Shown: piece after piece, positions 44,948-56,619 of the stretch
Layout of the letters: each line of letters begins with the position of its first letter
Numbering within the stretch: the stretch's first letter is position 1
Source: Seonamhaeicola aphaedonensis
Lineage (GTDB): Bacteria > Bacteroidota > Bacteroidia > Flavobacteriales > Flavobacteriaceae
Reading direction: 5' to 3'
DNA: 64,000 nucleotides
Assembly (NCBI RefSeq): GCF_003386195.1
Contig: NZ_QRDX01000007.1
Location: 180,572-244,571 of the forward strand
Program-made: the position numbers and the translations under genes
The notes under the pieces: generated by a model
What the model saw: only the letters and a program-made list of their open reading frames with translations
What the model was told of the DNA's origin: nothing
The model's database searches: none

Positions 44948-45035
44948 TTGTATAGTTTCAAGTCTCATCTATCTTGATTTTCTAATAATTTTTAACTTTT
45001 AAAATACTTTCAGCTTCCAACTCCTAACTTTTATG

Positions 45036-45151
45036 TATCTTCGCCGCTTAAATTCCTCAGGGTGAGGATGTGTTACGAGAAGTTTTAGGTTTAAGTATGT
45101 CGATTCGCTTCTTTATGTAACACTACATAACAAATCGCATACATATACAGA
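45036..45151 (+). promoter_or_regulatory. Promoter and structured 5' leader of the DEAD-box helicase gene
   Basis: TATCTTCG (45036-45043) is a near-match to TAnnTTTG. The leader of about 100 bases holds GTGTTAC (45070-45076) pairing with GTAACAC (45117-45123), and AGAAG (45078-45082) pairing with CTTCT (45108-45112) inside it. Cold-shock helicase genes often have long structured leaders. Confidence 0.5.
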
Positions 45152-46894
45152 ATGAACACATTCCAAGATTTAGGTTTGCAAGACAACCTATTACAAGCTA
45201 CTAATGACTTAGGGTTTAGTAAACCCAGCGAAGTTCAAGACAAAGCTATTCCTATTTTGCTACAAGAAGAAACCGATTTGGTAGCTTTAGCACAAACAGG
45301 CACAGGAAAAACCGCTGCTTTTGGTTTTCCAATGCTTCAAAAAATCAATGTCGACAGTAGAACTACGCAAGGACTTATTTTATCTCCCACACGCGAACTC
45401 TGTTTACAAATTACCAATGAATTAAAACTTTACGGAAAATACTGTAAAGGCTTAAATGTGGTGGCCATTTATGGAGGTGCTAGCATCACCGAACAAGCTA
45501 AAGATGTTAAAAGAGGTGCACAAATTATTGTGGCAACTCCAGGACGTATGAAAGACATGATTAGCAGACGTTTGGTAGATATATCAAAAATTGAATATGC
45601 GGTTTTAGACGAAGCCGATGAAATGCTAAACATGGGCTTTAAGGAAGATATCACTTCTATTTTATCCCACACACCTAAAGATAAAAACACGTGGTTATTT
45701 TCTGCAACAATGCCCCAAGAAGTAGCGGCTATTGCTAAACACTTTATGTATAACCCCCAAGAAATTACAGTAGGACGCAAAAATGAAAGTACAAGCCAAG
45801 TATCTCATGAATATTATTTGGTTAATGCAAGAGACCGTTACCAAACATTAAAACGCTTGGCAGATGCAAATCCTGATATCTTTTCTGTGATTTTCTGTAG
45901 AACAAAACGTGATACTCAAAAAGTAGCAGAACGTTTAATTGAAGATGGTTATAGTGCTGGGGCTTTACATGGCGATTTGAGTCAGAACCAACGTGACTTG
46001 GTAATGAAATCTTTTAGAAATAACCAAATACAGATGTTAGTAGCTACAGATGTTGCTGCTCGGGGTATTGATGTTGATGATATAACCCATGTGATTAACT
46101 ACCAATTACCTGATGAAATTGAAACCTATACCCACCGTTCTGGAAGAACTGGTCGCGCTGGAAAAACTGGGGTTTCTATGGTGATTGTTTCTAAAAGTGA
46201 AGTACGCAAGATTAAAAGTATTGAGCGTATTATTAAGAAACAATTTGAAAAGAAGAATATTCCGAATGGTATGGAGATTTGCGAAGTGCAATTAATGTCT
46301 CTTGCAAAAAAAGTGCACAATACGGAAGTTAATCATGATATAGATACGTATTTAGGTGATATTAATACTTTATTTGAAGACACCAGTAAAGATGAATTAA
46401 TAAAGAAATTCTTTTCTGTAGAATTTTCACGTTTTTATAACTACTATCAGAAAGCTTTAGATTTAAATATATCTGAATCTAATGATGAGGATAAAGATTC
46501 TGGTAATTCTGTGCGTTATTTCATAAATGTTGGAAAAAAAGATGGTTTTGATTGGATGAATTTAAAAGACTTCTTAAAAGAAGTTTTAGAACTTGGTCAA
46601 GACGATGTGTTTAAGGTTGAAGCTAAGGATACGTTTTCATTTTTTAACACAGAACCAGAACACCAGCAAAAAATTTTAGAATTTTTTACCGACTTTAAAT
46701 ACAACGGACGTTATGTAAATGTTGAAATATCAGAAAACAGAGGAAGAAAGCGTGACAGAAAGCGGGGTGGTAATCGTGATGGTAAAAGAAATATTTCTAA
46801 TAACAGAAATGATAGAAAGTATTCTGACAAAAAAGTAAAACGTTCTAAATCTGAGAGTTTTGGATCTTCAAGACCTAGGCGCTCCAGACGTTAA
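45152..46894 (+). CDS. DEAD-box RNA helicase (CsdA/DeaD type)
   Basis: It has 580 residues. Motifs in order: AQTGTGKTA, PTRELC, DEADEM, SAT, ARGIDV and HRSGRTGRAG over residues 1-370. A DbpA-type RNA-binding domain follows (about 450-530, INVGKKDGFDWMNLKDFL), then a basic tail rich in Arg, Lys and Asn (about 530-580). It unwinds structured RNA in the cytoplasm, for ribosome assembly and cold adaptation in this family. The long structured leader is consistent with cold regulation, which is inferred. Confidence 0.94.
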   Translation: MNTFQDLGLQDNLLQATNDLGFSKPSEVQDKAIPILLQEETDLVALAQTGTGKTAAFGFPMLQKINVDSRTTQGLILSPTRELCLQITNELKLYGKYCKGLNVVAIYGGASITEQAKDVKRGAQIIVATPGRMKDMISRRLVDISKIEYAVLDEADEMLNMGFKEDITSILSHTPKDKNTWLFSATMPQEVAAIAKHFMYNPQEITVGRKNESTSQVSHEYYLVNARDRYQTLKRLADANPDIFSVIFCRTKRDTQKVAERLIEDGYSAGALHGDLSQNQRDLVMKSFRNNQIQMLVATDVAARGIDVDDITHVINYQLPDEIETYTHRSGRTGRAGKTGVSMVIVSKSEVRKIKSIERIIKKQFEKKNIPNGMEICEVQLMSLAKKVHNTEVNHDIDTYLGDINTLFEDTSKDELIKKFFSVEFSRFYNYYQKALDLNISESNDEDKDSGNSVRYFINVGKKDGFDWMNLKDFLKEVLELGQDDVFKVEAKDTFSFFNTEPEHQQKILEFFTDFKYNGRYVNVEISENRGRKRDRKRGGNRDGKRNISNNRNDRKYSDKKVKRSKSESFGSSRPRRSRR

Positions 46895-46996
46895 TTAAAA
46901 AGTTGTGTTAATTTTTAGTCAAAATATCGAACAAAACTAACCGTTACTGTTTAGTTTACTATTTTTATAGCATATAAATAGAGTTGTATTTAGTTT

Positions 46997-47770
46997 ATGA
47001 AACGCTACCTTCTTTTAATTTGTATTCTTTTATCATCTGTGTCTTTAATGGCACAAGATGAGAATACAGCTATAGGGGTAGTTGTTAATGCTGCTAATAG
47101 AAAACCTTTGGAAGGTGTAAATATTGTCAATTTAAATTCTGTTAAAGGAACTACAACAAACAATGAAGGTGAATTTAAAATTACTGCTAAAGTAAATGAC
47201 ACCCTTCATTTTTCATATCTAGGTTTTAAATCTATCAAGGTTAGGGTTACTAATGACTGGTTGAAATTTGGAAGTGCAGAAATTACACTTACCGTTCTAC
47301 ACGAAGCTTTAGAGGAAGTTGTTGTTAATCAACTTAGGCTCACAGGGTACCTTGAAGTTGATATTGCACAAGTTCCGTTGCCAAATGATAATTACCGTTA
47401 TAGTATATCTGGGCTTTCTAGAGGTTATGAGGCCTCAAAACCTTCTGGTATAAATAAAATCATTGGTTCTATTTTTAATCCAGCAGATTTTTTACACAGA
47501 ATGTTTGGCAAAAAGCCCAATGAATTGCGAAAGCTGAAACAGATGAAAGAAGATGATGAAATTAGAAATCTATTGGCTTCAAGATTTGACCGGGAAATGC
47601 TCACGGCTTTACTAAAAGTTGAACGTGTTGATTTAGATGAAATTGTAAGTCAGTGTAACTATTCAAAAGGCTTTATTCAATCTGCTAACGATTTACAAAT
47701 TCTTGATGCCATTAGTGAGTGCTACGAAGAATACAAGCTATTGAGTAGAGGTAGAAATGATAGACTTTAA
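46997..47770 (+). CDS. Secreted protein with carboxypeptidase-like regulatory domain
   Basis: It has 257 residues with a signal peptide ending LMAQ (about 20). Residues about 25-105 form a CarboxypepD_reg-like beta-sandwich (GVVVNAANRKPLEGVNIVNL, TNNEGEFKI, LHFSYLGFKS), the module often found at the front of TonB receptors. Here it stands without a receptor barrel. The C-terminal half (about 150-257) is helical and charged. The role is unknown; it may bind partners in the periplasm. Confidence 0.78.
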   Translation: MKRYLLLICILLSSVSLMAQDENTAIGVVVNAANRKPLEGVNIVNLNSVKGTTTNNEGEFKITAKVNDTLHFSYLGFKSIKVRVTNDWLKFGSAEITLTVLHEALEEVVVNQLRLTGYLEVDIAQVPLPNDNYRYSISGLSRGYEASKPSGINKIIGSIFNPADFLHRMFGKKPNELRKLKQMKEDDEIRNLLASRFDREMLTALLKVERVDLDEIVSQCNYSKGFIQSANDLQILDAISECYEEYKLLSRGRNDRL

Positions 47771-47812
47771 CATGTTTCGATTTCTATCACTTCAACGCTT
47801 TTGAAAAGGTTA

Positions 47813-48466
47813 CTATTGATGATTAAACCTATCTACAATTTCATCATAACTCTTGATAGTTTTAGATATCCAATTTAGTTTTTTTTCTTGAATTTCGGTT
47901 TCTGTGAGTTGCCAATCTAAATTGCTTTGTTTCATTTTGGTGGTTACATGTTCTAGTATAATGGCTGCAGAAACAGAAATATTCAAACTCTCTGTAAAAC
48001 CAACCATAGGGATTTTTAAAAAACAATCTGCTTGTTGTAAAACTTCATCTGATAAACCCTCGGTTTCTCTACCAAAGAAAAAGCAAGATTTTTTGGTAAC
48101 ATCAAAATTATGCAACTCACAATCTTGGGCATGTGGCGTGGTTGCCACAATTTGATAACCTTTTTGTTTTAAATCAGCAATACAATCTTTAACCGAGTTG
48201 TATCTATTTAAATCTACCCATTTTTGGGCTCCCATGGCTATCTCTCTATCAATACGTTTGGTATTAATTTCTTCAATAATGTTTAGCTCCTGTATTCCAA
48301 ACGCGTCACAACTTCTAATAACAGCACTAGTATTGTGCAGCTGGTAAACATCTTCGATGGCCACTGTAAAATGCTTGGTACGTTGTTGTAAAATATTATT
48401 AAAACGTTGCTTTCTGTTTTCGGTTAGATAGGTTTCTAAATATTGTAGTAAATTTAAGTCAATCAT
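47813..48466 (-). CDS. trmH: tRNA ribose methyltransferase, TrmH type
   Basis: It has 217 residues, the size of tRNA (guanosine-18-2'-O) methyltransferase. VYQLHNTSAVIRSCDAFGIQEL, FFGRETEGLSDEVLQ and VGFTESLNISVSAAII are the SpoU motifs 1-3 in a single SPOUT domain, and DREIAMGAQKWV fits TrmH. It methylates the ribose of G18 in tRNA. The call over other SpoU members rests on length and overall pattern. It lies convergent with the preceding gene and divergent from the following one. Confidence 0.85.
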   Translation of the reverse strand: MIDLNLLQYLETYLTENRKQRFNNILQQRTKHFTVAIEDVYQLHNTSAVIRSCDAFGIQELNIIEEINTKRIDREIAMGAQKWVDLNRYNSVKDCIADLKQKGYQIVATTPHAQDCELHNFDVTKKSCFFFGRETEGLSDEVLQQADCFLKIPMVGFTESLNISVSAAIILEHVTTKMKQSNLDWQLTETEIQEKKLNWISKTIKSYDEIVDRFNHQ

Positions 48467-48508
48467 TAAATTAGTATTATATTTAAGCTGTATAAATATA
48501 CAAATACC

Positions 48509-49741
48509 ATGAGCTTACATACCCGCTTTAAACTATTTATAATAATCATTTTTTTACTAGTTTCTACAATCTCTTTTCCTCAAGACAATTACAGCACACA
48601 AAATGCTAACAATAGTTCTATTCCATTATTGGAAATAGAAGACACTGAAGCTAATGATGAAAAAGTTTTGGACTTAGGTTATAAAATTCGGGACGCTATA
48701 TTAGAGGAGGATGTTGAAAAATTCATGTTACATATTGATTATGATTCCTTTGGAAAGTTAGTTACAAAAGATATTGATGAGGATGGTGATACAAAAGCAT
48801 TTAAAAATGGGTTCCTTAAAGGCCTAAAATCTGGAATTAAATCACTACCACAAAAAATAATTAAAGAGGTTAATGCAGGAGGTTATTATGATTTTGTGAA
48901 TTTTTATTACAGTGAATCAAATAAAACCTATTTCATGTTATTTAGATTTTATTCACCCATTACAGGAATAAATTATCACGATTATGAAGTGTCAATATCA
49001 AATAACACGTTTACTTTTAAAGATATCTATATTTATTTATCTGGCGAAGACCTTAGTCAAACTTTTAGACGATTCTATATGTATAATCTTCCCAAAAAGA
49101 GTTTACTTAATTTTTTTGGAGAGGATAATGCAAAAGAGTTTGATAAAGTAGTTAATGCTGTATATTTATACAACAGAGGTGATTTTTTAGAAGCATACAA
49201 TAAGTTTAAGGAAATTAAAGGCCATTTAAGTACCGACAAATTTATTTTAATCATTAAAGCTGCTTGTGCATCAAACATTAATGATGAAGAGTACAAAATA
49301 GCGATGGAAACTATTGCTAAAAAGTATCCTGATGATTCCTCTATTTATTTGACTCAACTGGATTATCATTTACTTAATGCAAATTATGAAACAGCTCTAA
49401 AACTGGTTGACAGGTTACAGGTAGATACATCAGATGATTTTCTAAACTTACTAAAAGGTAATATTGAATACAATAAATTAAATTATGATAAGGCCCTAGA
49501 ACATTTTAAATATATATCTGATAACTATCCTGATTTTTTTGAAGGACATTCATCTTATTTAACAATGTTAGCATTAAAAGAGGAATTTGAAAACTGCATA
49601 ACATTTTTAACTTTTTTAGTTGATGAAGGCTATAATAAAACCGATTTAATAGAATTTATTGAAGAACCTGATGAAAATGGTGAAAACAATTTGAATAATC
49701 TTGCGGAGTCTGAGCTTTATAAGAAATGGAAAAATACATAA
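48509..49741 (+). CDS. Secreted protein with TPR-like helical repeats, unknown function
   Basis: It has 410 residues with a signal peptide ending SFPQ (about 25). Residues about 50-190 form a mixed domain (YKIRDAILEEDVEKFMLHIDYDSFG) without a family I recognise. Residues about 210-350 are TPR-like helices (LEAYNKFKEIKGHL, NYETALKLVDRL, NYDKALEHFKYI). It is probably a periplasmic scaffold protein. No operon partner is visible. Confidence 0.72.
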   Translation: MSLHTRFKLFIIIIFLLVSTISFPQDNYSTQNANNSSIPLLEIEDTEANDEKVLDLGYKIRDAILEEDVEKFMLHIDYDSFGKLVTKDIDEDGDTKAFKNGFLKGLKSGIKSLPQKIIKEVNAGGYYDFVNFYYSESNKTYFMLFRFYSPITGINYHDYEVSISNNTFTFKDIYIYLSGEDLSQTFRRFYMYNLPKKSLLNFFGEDNAKEFDKVVNAVYLYNRGDFLEAYNKFKEIKGHLSTDKFILIIKAACASNINDEEYKIAMETIAKKYPDDSSIYLTQLDYHLLNANYETALKLVDRLQVDTSDDFLNLLKGNIEYNKLNYDKALEHFKYISDNYPDFFEGHSSYLTMLALKEEFENCITFLTFLVDEGYNKTDLIEFIEEPDENGENNLNNLAESELYKKWKNT

Positions 49742-49830
49742 AAAGACCATTTGGATTTAAAATGACAATAACTTAGAAACAAGTATAAATTACACACAAT
49801 AGAAAACACCTTAAAAAGAATAAAAACTTT

Positions 49831-49858
49831 TAACTTATAACTTTTAACTTATAACTTT
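49831..49858 (+). repeat. Perfect 14-base tandem duplication upstream of rplS
   Basis: TAACTTATAACTTT occurs twice head to tail, ending 5 bases before the rplS -7 box. It may act as an A/T-rich upstream element or be a recent slippage product. Confidence 0.7.
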
Positions 49859-49863
49859 TTATG

Positions 49864-49946
49864 TATATTTGCACCCAATTTCGGGTTAACCTCTGGCGAG
49901 AATCGTGAATGTTGTTTCGAATTAACCATTTGTAAAATATAAAAAG
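49864..49946 (+). promoter_or_regulatory. Promoter and leader of rplS
   Basis: TATATTTG (49864-49871) matches TAnnTTTG. The leader of about 70 bases contains GGTTAA (49884-49889), which can pair with TTAACC (49922-49927). It might bind L19 for feedback control, but no known leader motif was recognised. Confidence 0.5.
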
Positions 49947-50297
49947 ATGGAATCTTTAGTAAAATTTGTTCAAGACGAATTTGTAACAAAAAAAGAACTA
50001 CCAGAATTTGGAGCTGGTGATACTATTACCGTTTATTACGAGATTAAGGAAGGAAACAAAACCAGAACTCAGTTTTTTAGAGGTGTTGTGATACAACGCA
50101 GAGGATCTGGAACTTCTGAAACATTCACTATTAGAAAAATGTCAGGATCTATTGGAGTAGAGCGTATATTCCCGTTAAACTTGCCTGCTTTACAAAAAAT
50201 AGAAGTGAACAAACGTGGTAAAGTACGTAGAGCACGTATTTATTACTTTAGAGGTCTTACTGGTAAAAAAGCTAGAATTAAAGAGCGTAGAAGCTAG
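49947..50297 (+). CDS. rplS: 50S ribosomal protein L19
   Basis: This 116-residue basic protein has [43 protein letters not shown] and [13 protein letters not shown] text near the centre, and the C-terminal AKIKER-type end as [10 protein letters not shown]. It sits at the subunit interface of the 50S. It is single, with a leader promoter and a terminator. Confidence 0.97.
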   Translation: MESLVKFVQDEFVTKKELPEFGAGDTITVYYEIKEGNKTRTQFFRGVVIQRRGSGTSETFTIRKMSGSIGVERIFPLNLPALQKIEVNKRGKVRRARIYYFRGLTGKKARIKERRS

Positions 50298-50324
50298 TAA
50301 ACGATAAAAACTAAACAATAATGA

Positions 50325-50354
50325 AAAGCCTTGATATAAATCAAGGCTTTTTTT
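50325..50354 (+). terminator. Terminator of rplS
   Basis: AAAGCCTTGA (50325-50334) pairs with TCAAGGCTTT (50341-50350) around a 6-base loop and runs into TTTTT. Confidence 0.88.
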
Positions 50355-50572
50355 ATTAACAAAAGTTAATAACTATGGTTTACAAACGGTTGATATCTAA
50401 TAGCTTAAAAAATTTGTTTTTTAAAATCTCAGCACTATATTAGCATTAAGAATAACACCAAGTCTTAAAGGAATTGTTTTCATTTTAAAAAAGTGAATTT
50501 GTGTCATTCTAACAATAAGGTAACGTTCTTTATTTTATTGATTGTTTTTTGAGGTTTTGAAGAACCAGGTGT

Positions 50573-50760
50573 ATGCGTGGAAAACAAAAAAACCATGAAG
50601 CCGTAAAAAGTCCTGTATATTTAAGTAGACAGCAACTAATGCGGTTGAAAGCTTTAAAAAGCAGCAAAACGAAAGTAAAGCTGTAAATAAGAGCAATGCT
50701 TTAAACAAACCCTACGTTAAAATGAAAGGTGAGATTAACAGCATCAAGAAAAACAATTAA
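50573..50760 (+). pseudogene. Possible frameshifted small gene (62 codons if repaired)
   Basis: An ATG frame at 50573 codes for 37 residues (MRGKQKNHEAVKSPVYLSRQ and on) and ends at 50686. If the A5 run at 50656-50660 had one more A, the frame would continue (KKQQNESKAVNKSNAL) to the stop at 50758-50760, giving a 62-residue Lys/Asn/Gln-rich protein. Both segments have protein-like codon use for this genome, but no family is recognised. It may be a decayed gene, a read error, or chance. Confidence 0.25.
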
Positions 50761-50762
50761 AC

Positions 50763-50910
50763 TGAAACATTCTAGTAATAGGTCAATACATTTTGAAAAT
50801 TACGTTAAATGTTTCACTTGAAATGACAGTACTGAGATTGAAAAGATTTGATGAAAATTTAAATCGATTTAGTAGAAATACTAAATAGATATCAGTCACG
50901 TGATTTCAAA
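50763..50910 (+). other. Non-coding stretch with a stem-loop ahead of an orphan terminator
   Basis: TGAAACATT (50763-50771) pairs with AATGTTTCA (50808-50816) across a 36-base loop. The terminator at 50911-50963 follows with no gene in front. A small RNA ending there is possible. No tmRNA, RNase P or SRP signature was found. The remaining part, 50355-50572, shows no clear structure. Confidence 0.35.
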
Positions 50911-50963
50911 AAAAGCCATATCAAGGGAGATTTAGTTCTGCAATGATATGGCTTTTGTTTTTT
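50911..50963 (+). terminator. Strong orphan intrinsic terminator
   Basis: AAAAGCCATATCA (50911-50923) pairs with TGATATGGCTTTT (50944-50956), a 13-base perfect stem with a 20-base loop, followed by GTTTTTT. The nearest upstream gene, rplS, has its own terminator 560 bases before. Confidence 0.8.
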
Positions 50964-51080
50964 ATAACTTCAATGGTTAATTTTTATCAATTTCGTATTG
51001 ATGAATCACTATTTTGTAATTCTAATAAATTTAACGGGTTTAATTAGCTTTCAATTAAAAATTAGGTAGCAATAAATGTC

Positions 51081-51096
51081 TATTTTCGTATATTCG
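51081..51096 (+). promoter_or_regulatory. Tandem -7 boxes of icd
   Basis: TATTTTCG (51081-51088) and TATATTCG (51089-51096) are adjacent near-matches to TAnnTTTG, about 70 bases before the ATG. Confidence 0.4.
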
Positions 51097-51149
51097 CATC
51101 GCTAAAAAAGAATCTTCTACCATTAACCAGTTTTTTAGCACCCTAATAA

Positions 51150-53357
<2,208 letters not shown>

Positions 53358-53378
53358 ATAAAAACATAACAACTTGTT

Positions 53379-53406
53379 AAAAGCTCCTAATTGGGAGCTT
53401 TTTTTT
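53379..53406 (+). terminator. Terminator of icd
   Basis: AAAAGCTCC (53379-53387) pairs with GGAGCTTTT (53394-53402), followed by further T-residues. Confidence 0.85.
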
Positions 53407-53432
53407 ATACATTTATAAAAAATTGTTATTAG

Positions 53433-55805
53433 ATGAAGCACCCTCTTTTGTGGTTTCTTTTTTTATCCTTTTTTGTTTGTAAAAGTATAGCTCAGGAAAA
53501 ATTTACCTTAAGTGGTGTCATTACAGAGGAAACAAGTAATGAAACCCTCATTGGTGTTAATATTATTTTTCCAGAAATTAAAGCTGGAACTACCACCAAT
53601 GAGTATGGTTTTTATTCTATTACACTCCCCAAAGGAAACTATACTATTACCATTAGTTATTTAGGCTACTCAACAGTTTCAGAAACTCTTAATCTCGATA
53701 GAAACTACACTAAAAATTTTAGTTTACAAAACGCTCTGGAAAATTTAGATGCAGTTGTGATTACAGAAGATATTGAAAAACTTAGTATAAAAAAACCTCA
53801 AATGAGTGTCAACAAACTCACTTCTACTACCATAAAAGAAATACCTGTTGTACTTGGTGAATCAGATATTGTTAAAGCCATTACACTTTTACCCGGTGTA
53901 ACTACTGTAGGGGAAGGCGCTTCAGGATTTAATGTAAGAGGAGGTGCTGCAGACCAGAATTTAATTCTTTTAGACGAAGCTATCATTTACAATTCGTCTC
54001 ATTTGTTCGGTCTGTTCTCAGTTTTTAATCCTGATGCCATAAAAGATTTAAGATTATACAAAGGTGGTATTCCTGCTCGCTATGGTGGACGTGTTTCTTC
54101 CGTTTTAGATATTTATCAAAAAGAAGGAAACAGTAAACAATTCCATGCGAACGGCGGTATAGGTGCGGTTTCAAGTAGATTGCTAGTAGAAGGGCCATTA
54201 AAGAAAGACTCAGGCTCATTTTTATTTGGAGGGAGATCTAGTTATGCCCATTTATTCCTACCACTTTTTGATATAGAGAACGTTGCTTATTTCTACGACC
54301 TGAATACCAAGCTAAGTTACAAGATAAACGACAGGAATAATATTTACTTATCTGGATATTTTGGAAGAGATGTGTTCAGTATTGAAGATAGTTTTGAAAA
54401 TATATATGGAAATACGGTTTTAAACTTTAGATGGAATCATTTATTTTCAGATAAATTATTCTCAAATCTATCCTTAATTTATTCTGATTATTACTACGAT
54501 TTAAAACTGAGTTTTGTCGGATTTGAATGGGTTTCTGGTATAAGAAACTTCAATTTTAAATATGACTTTAAACATTATCTATCCAATAAACTAAAACTTC
54601 AATACGGCTTAAATAGCATTTATTACAAGTTTAACCCAGGAGATATAAAACCTACTTCAGAAACATCGGGTATAAACCCTTTTAAACTTACTGATAAATA
54701 TGCTTTTGAAAATGCATTATACCTTGATGCGGAGCATAAACTTTCAAACAATCTTTCTGTATCATACGGTTTAAGACTTAGTTCCTTTTTAAGACTGGGA
54801 CAAGACGAACTCAATGTCTATGACAATAATGAAGCCGTAGTTTTTAATGATAATCTTCAAATCTATGAAGCAGCAAACCCTATTGCTACAGAAACATTTG
54901 AAAGAAGTGATGTCATTGAGAATTTCCTCAACTTTGAGCCAAGGTTTTCAATGGCTTTACAACTAAACACAAATAGTTCGGTAAAGGCAAGTTACAATAA
55001 AATGTATCAATACCTGCATTTGTTGTCAAACACTAACGCTCCTACCCCACTTGATATTTGGACACCCAGCGGTAAATACATTAAACCGCAATCGTTACAT
55101 CAATATGCCATAGGATACTTTAAAAACTTCAAAAACAATCTATATTCACTGGAGATAGAAAGTTTTTATAAAACCATTGACAATAGAATTGATTACATTG
55201 ATGGAGCTGACTTAATTGCTAACAATGCCATAGAACAGGTTATATTAAATGGACAAGCTCGAGCTTATGGGCTAGAATTTTTAATTAGAAAGAATGAAGG
55301 GAAATTTAAAGGCTGGCTGGCTTACACTCTATCAAAATCTGAACAACAAACTAAAGGACGTACACCAACCGAAATAGGAATTAACAATGGTGAATGGTAC
55401 AGAACACCATTTGATAAAACTCATGATATTTCGTTAACTACAAGTTACAATTGGAGTGACAGATTAAAATTAAATGCTAATTTTTTATTACAAACAGGAC
55501 AACCAGTAACTTTTCCAAATGGCCAATATGAGTATAACGGTATTAACATTCCAAATTTTGGTCTTAGAAATGAAAACCGACTACCATCTTACAATCGATT
55601 AGATCTTTCAGTTACCTATGAACCAAAACAGAAAAAGAAAAAGAACTGGAAAAGCCAATGGGTATTAAGTGTTTACAATGTCTACAATCGAAAAAATGCA
55701 GCCTCCATTACATTTGGGCAAAACTTTGATACAGGTTTAAATGAAGCTACAAGACTAGCACTTTTTGGAGTTGTACCATCAATATCATATAATTTTAAGC
55801 TATAA
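53433..55805 (+). CDS. TonB-dependent receptor with carboxypeptidase-like N-terminal domain
   Basis: It has 790 residues with a signal peptide ending SIAQ (about 20). Residues about 23-110 are a CarboxypepD_reg-like domain (FTLSGVITEETSNETLIGVN), about 125-230 the plug (GVTTVGEGASGFNVRGGAADQNLILLDEA in part), and the remainder a beta-barrel ending SISYNFKL. It imports an unknown ligand across the outer membrane using TonB energy. The DUF4249 lipoprotein gene begins one base after its stop, a pairing common in Bacteroidota. Confidence 0.92.
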   Translation: MKHPLLWFLFLSFFVCKSIAQEKFTLSGVITEETSNETLIGVNIIFPEIKAGTTTNEYGFYSITLPKGNYTITISYLGYSTVSETLNLDRNYTKNFSLQNALENLDAVVITEDIEKLSIKKPQMSVNKLTSTTIKEIPVVLGESDIVKAITLLPGVTTVGEGASGFNVRGGAADQNLILLDEAIIYNSSHLFGLFSVFNPDAIKDLRLYKGGIPARYGGRVSSVLDIYQKEGNSKQFHANGGIGAVSSRLLVEGPLKKDSGSFLFGGRSSYAHLFLPLFDIENVAYFYDLNTKLSYKINDRNNIYLSGYFGRDVFSIEDSFENIYGNTVLNFRWNHLFSDKLFSNLSLIYSDYYYDLKLSFVGFEWVSGIRNFNFKYDFKHYLSNKLKLQYGLNSIYYKFNPGDIKPTSETSGINPFKLTDKYAFENALYLDAEHKLSNNLSVSYGLRLSSFLRLGQDELNVYDNNEAVVFNDNLQIYEAANPIATETFERSDVIENFLNFEPRFSMALQLNTNSSVKASYNKMYQYLHLLSNTNAPTPLDIWTPSGKYIKPQSLHQYAIGYFKNFKNNLYSLEIESFYKTIDNRIDYIDGADLIANNAIEQVILNGQARAYGLEFLIRKNEGKFKGWLAYTLSKSEQQTKGRTPTEIGINNGEWYRTPFDKTHDISLTTSYNWSDRLKLNANFLLQTGQPVTFPNGQYEYNGINIPNFGLRNENRLPSYNRLDLSVTYEPKQKKKKNWKSQWVLSVYNVYNRKNAASITFGQNFDTGLNEATRLALFGVVPSISYNFKL

Positions 55806-55806
55806 A

Positions 55807-56619
55807 ATGAATAGATTAATTTACATAATTGTTCTTAGTTTACTAATCATTTCATGTGAAGATGTTATTGATGTAGATTTGACTACTGTCGAAACTAGAT
55901 TGGTAATTGATGCTTCATTAAGTTGGCAAAAAGGTACACAAGGTAATAATCAGGAAATAAAGTTATCACTTACTGCTCCCTATTTTAGCACTACCATTCC
56001 TGCTGCAACAGGCGCAACGGTTGTTGTAACAGACACAAATAATAATACGTTCAATTTTATAGAACAAGGGACTTCAGGAATTTACCAAAATAATACTTTT
56101 ATTCCTGAAATTAATGGTGATTACACACTCATAATCAATTATAATAACGAAACTTATACGGCCACAGAATCACTAAAATCTGTGGTTCCAATTGACTTTG
56201 TTGAGCAAAATAATAACGGAGGTTTTTCTGGTGAAGATATTGAAATAAAAGCTTTCTACACAGATCCTATAGACCAAGAAAACTACTACTTATTTCAGTT
56301 TCAAAACAATCAAAATGTACCTATGTTAGAGGTATATGATGATGAGTTTACCAATGGCAATCAAATTTTTGGCTTCTTTTCAGATGATGAAATGAAAGCC
56401 AATGATAATCTAGACATTAAAATCTTAGGAATATCCAAACGTCATTACGAATACCTTTTTATTTTACTCCAACAAACTGACGATGAATCTGGAGACCCTT
56501 TTGAAACTCAACCTGCTACAGTTCGTGGGAATTGCATAAACCAAACTAATCCTAAAAATTATCCGTTAGGTTACTTTAGAGTTTCAGAAACAGATGTTTT
56601 TAATTACACGGTGCAATAA
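55807..56619 (+). CDS. DUF4249 lipoprotein, partner of the TonB receptor
   Basis: About 270 residues from the ATG at 55807, one base past the receptor stop; an earlier in-frame start at 55765 lies inside the receptor gene. A lipobox (LLIISC, Cys17) is followed by EDVIDVDLTTVETRLVIDA, the DUF4249 opening, and an Ig-like beta domain (GATVVVTDTNNNTF). It is probably a surface lipoprotein that helps its receptor bind ligand. The pairing is known; the ligand is not. Confidence 0.87.
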   Translation: MNRLIYIIVLSLLIISCEDVIDVDLTTVETRLVIDASLSWQKGTQGNNQEIKLSLTAPYFSTTIPAATGATVVVTDTNNNTFNFIEQGTSGIYQNNTFIPEINGDYTLIINYNNETYTATESLKSVVPIDFVEQNNNGGFSGEDIEIKAFYTDPIDQENYYLFQFQNNQNVPMLEVYDDEFTNGNQIFGFFSDDEMKANDNLDIKILGISKRHYEYLFILLQQTDDESGDPFETQPATVRGNCINQTNPKNYPLGYFRVSETDVFNYTVQ

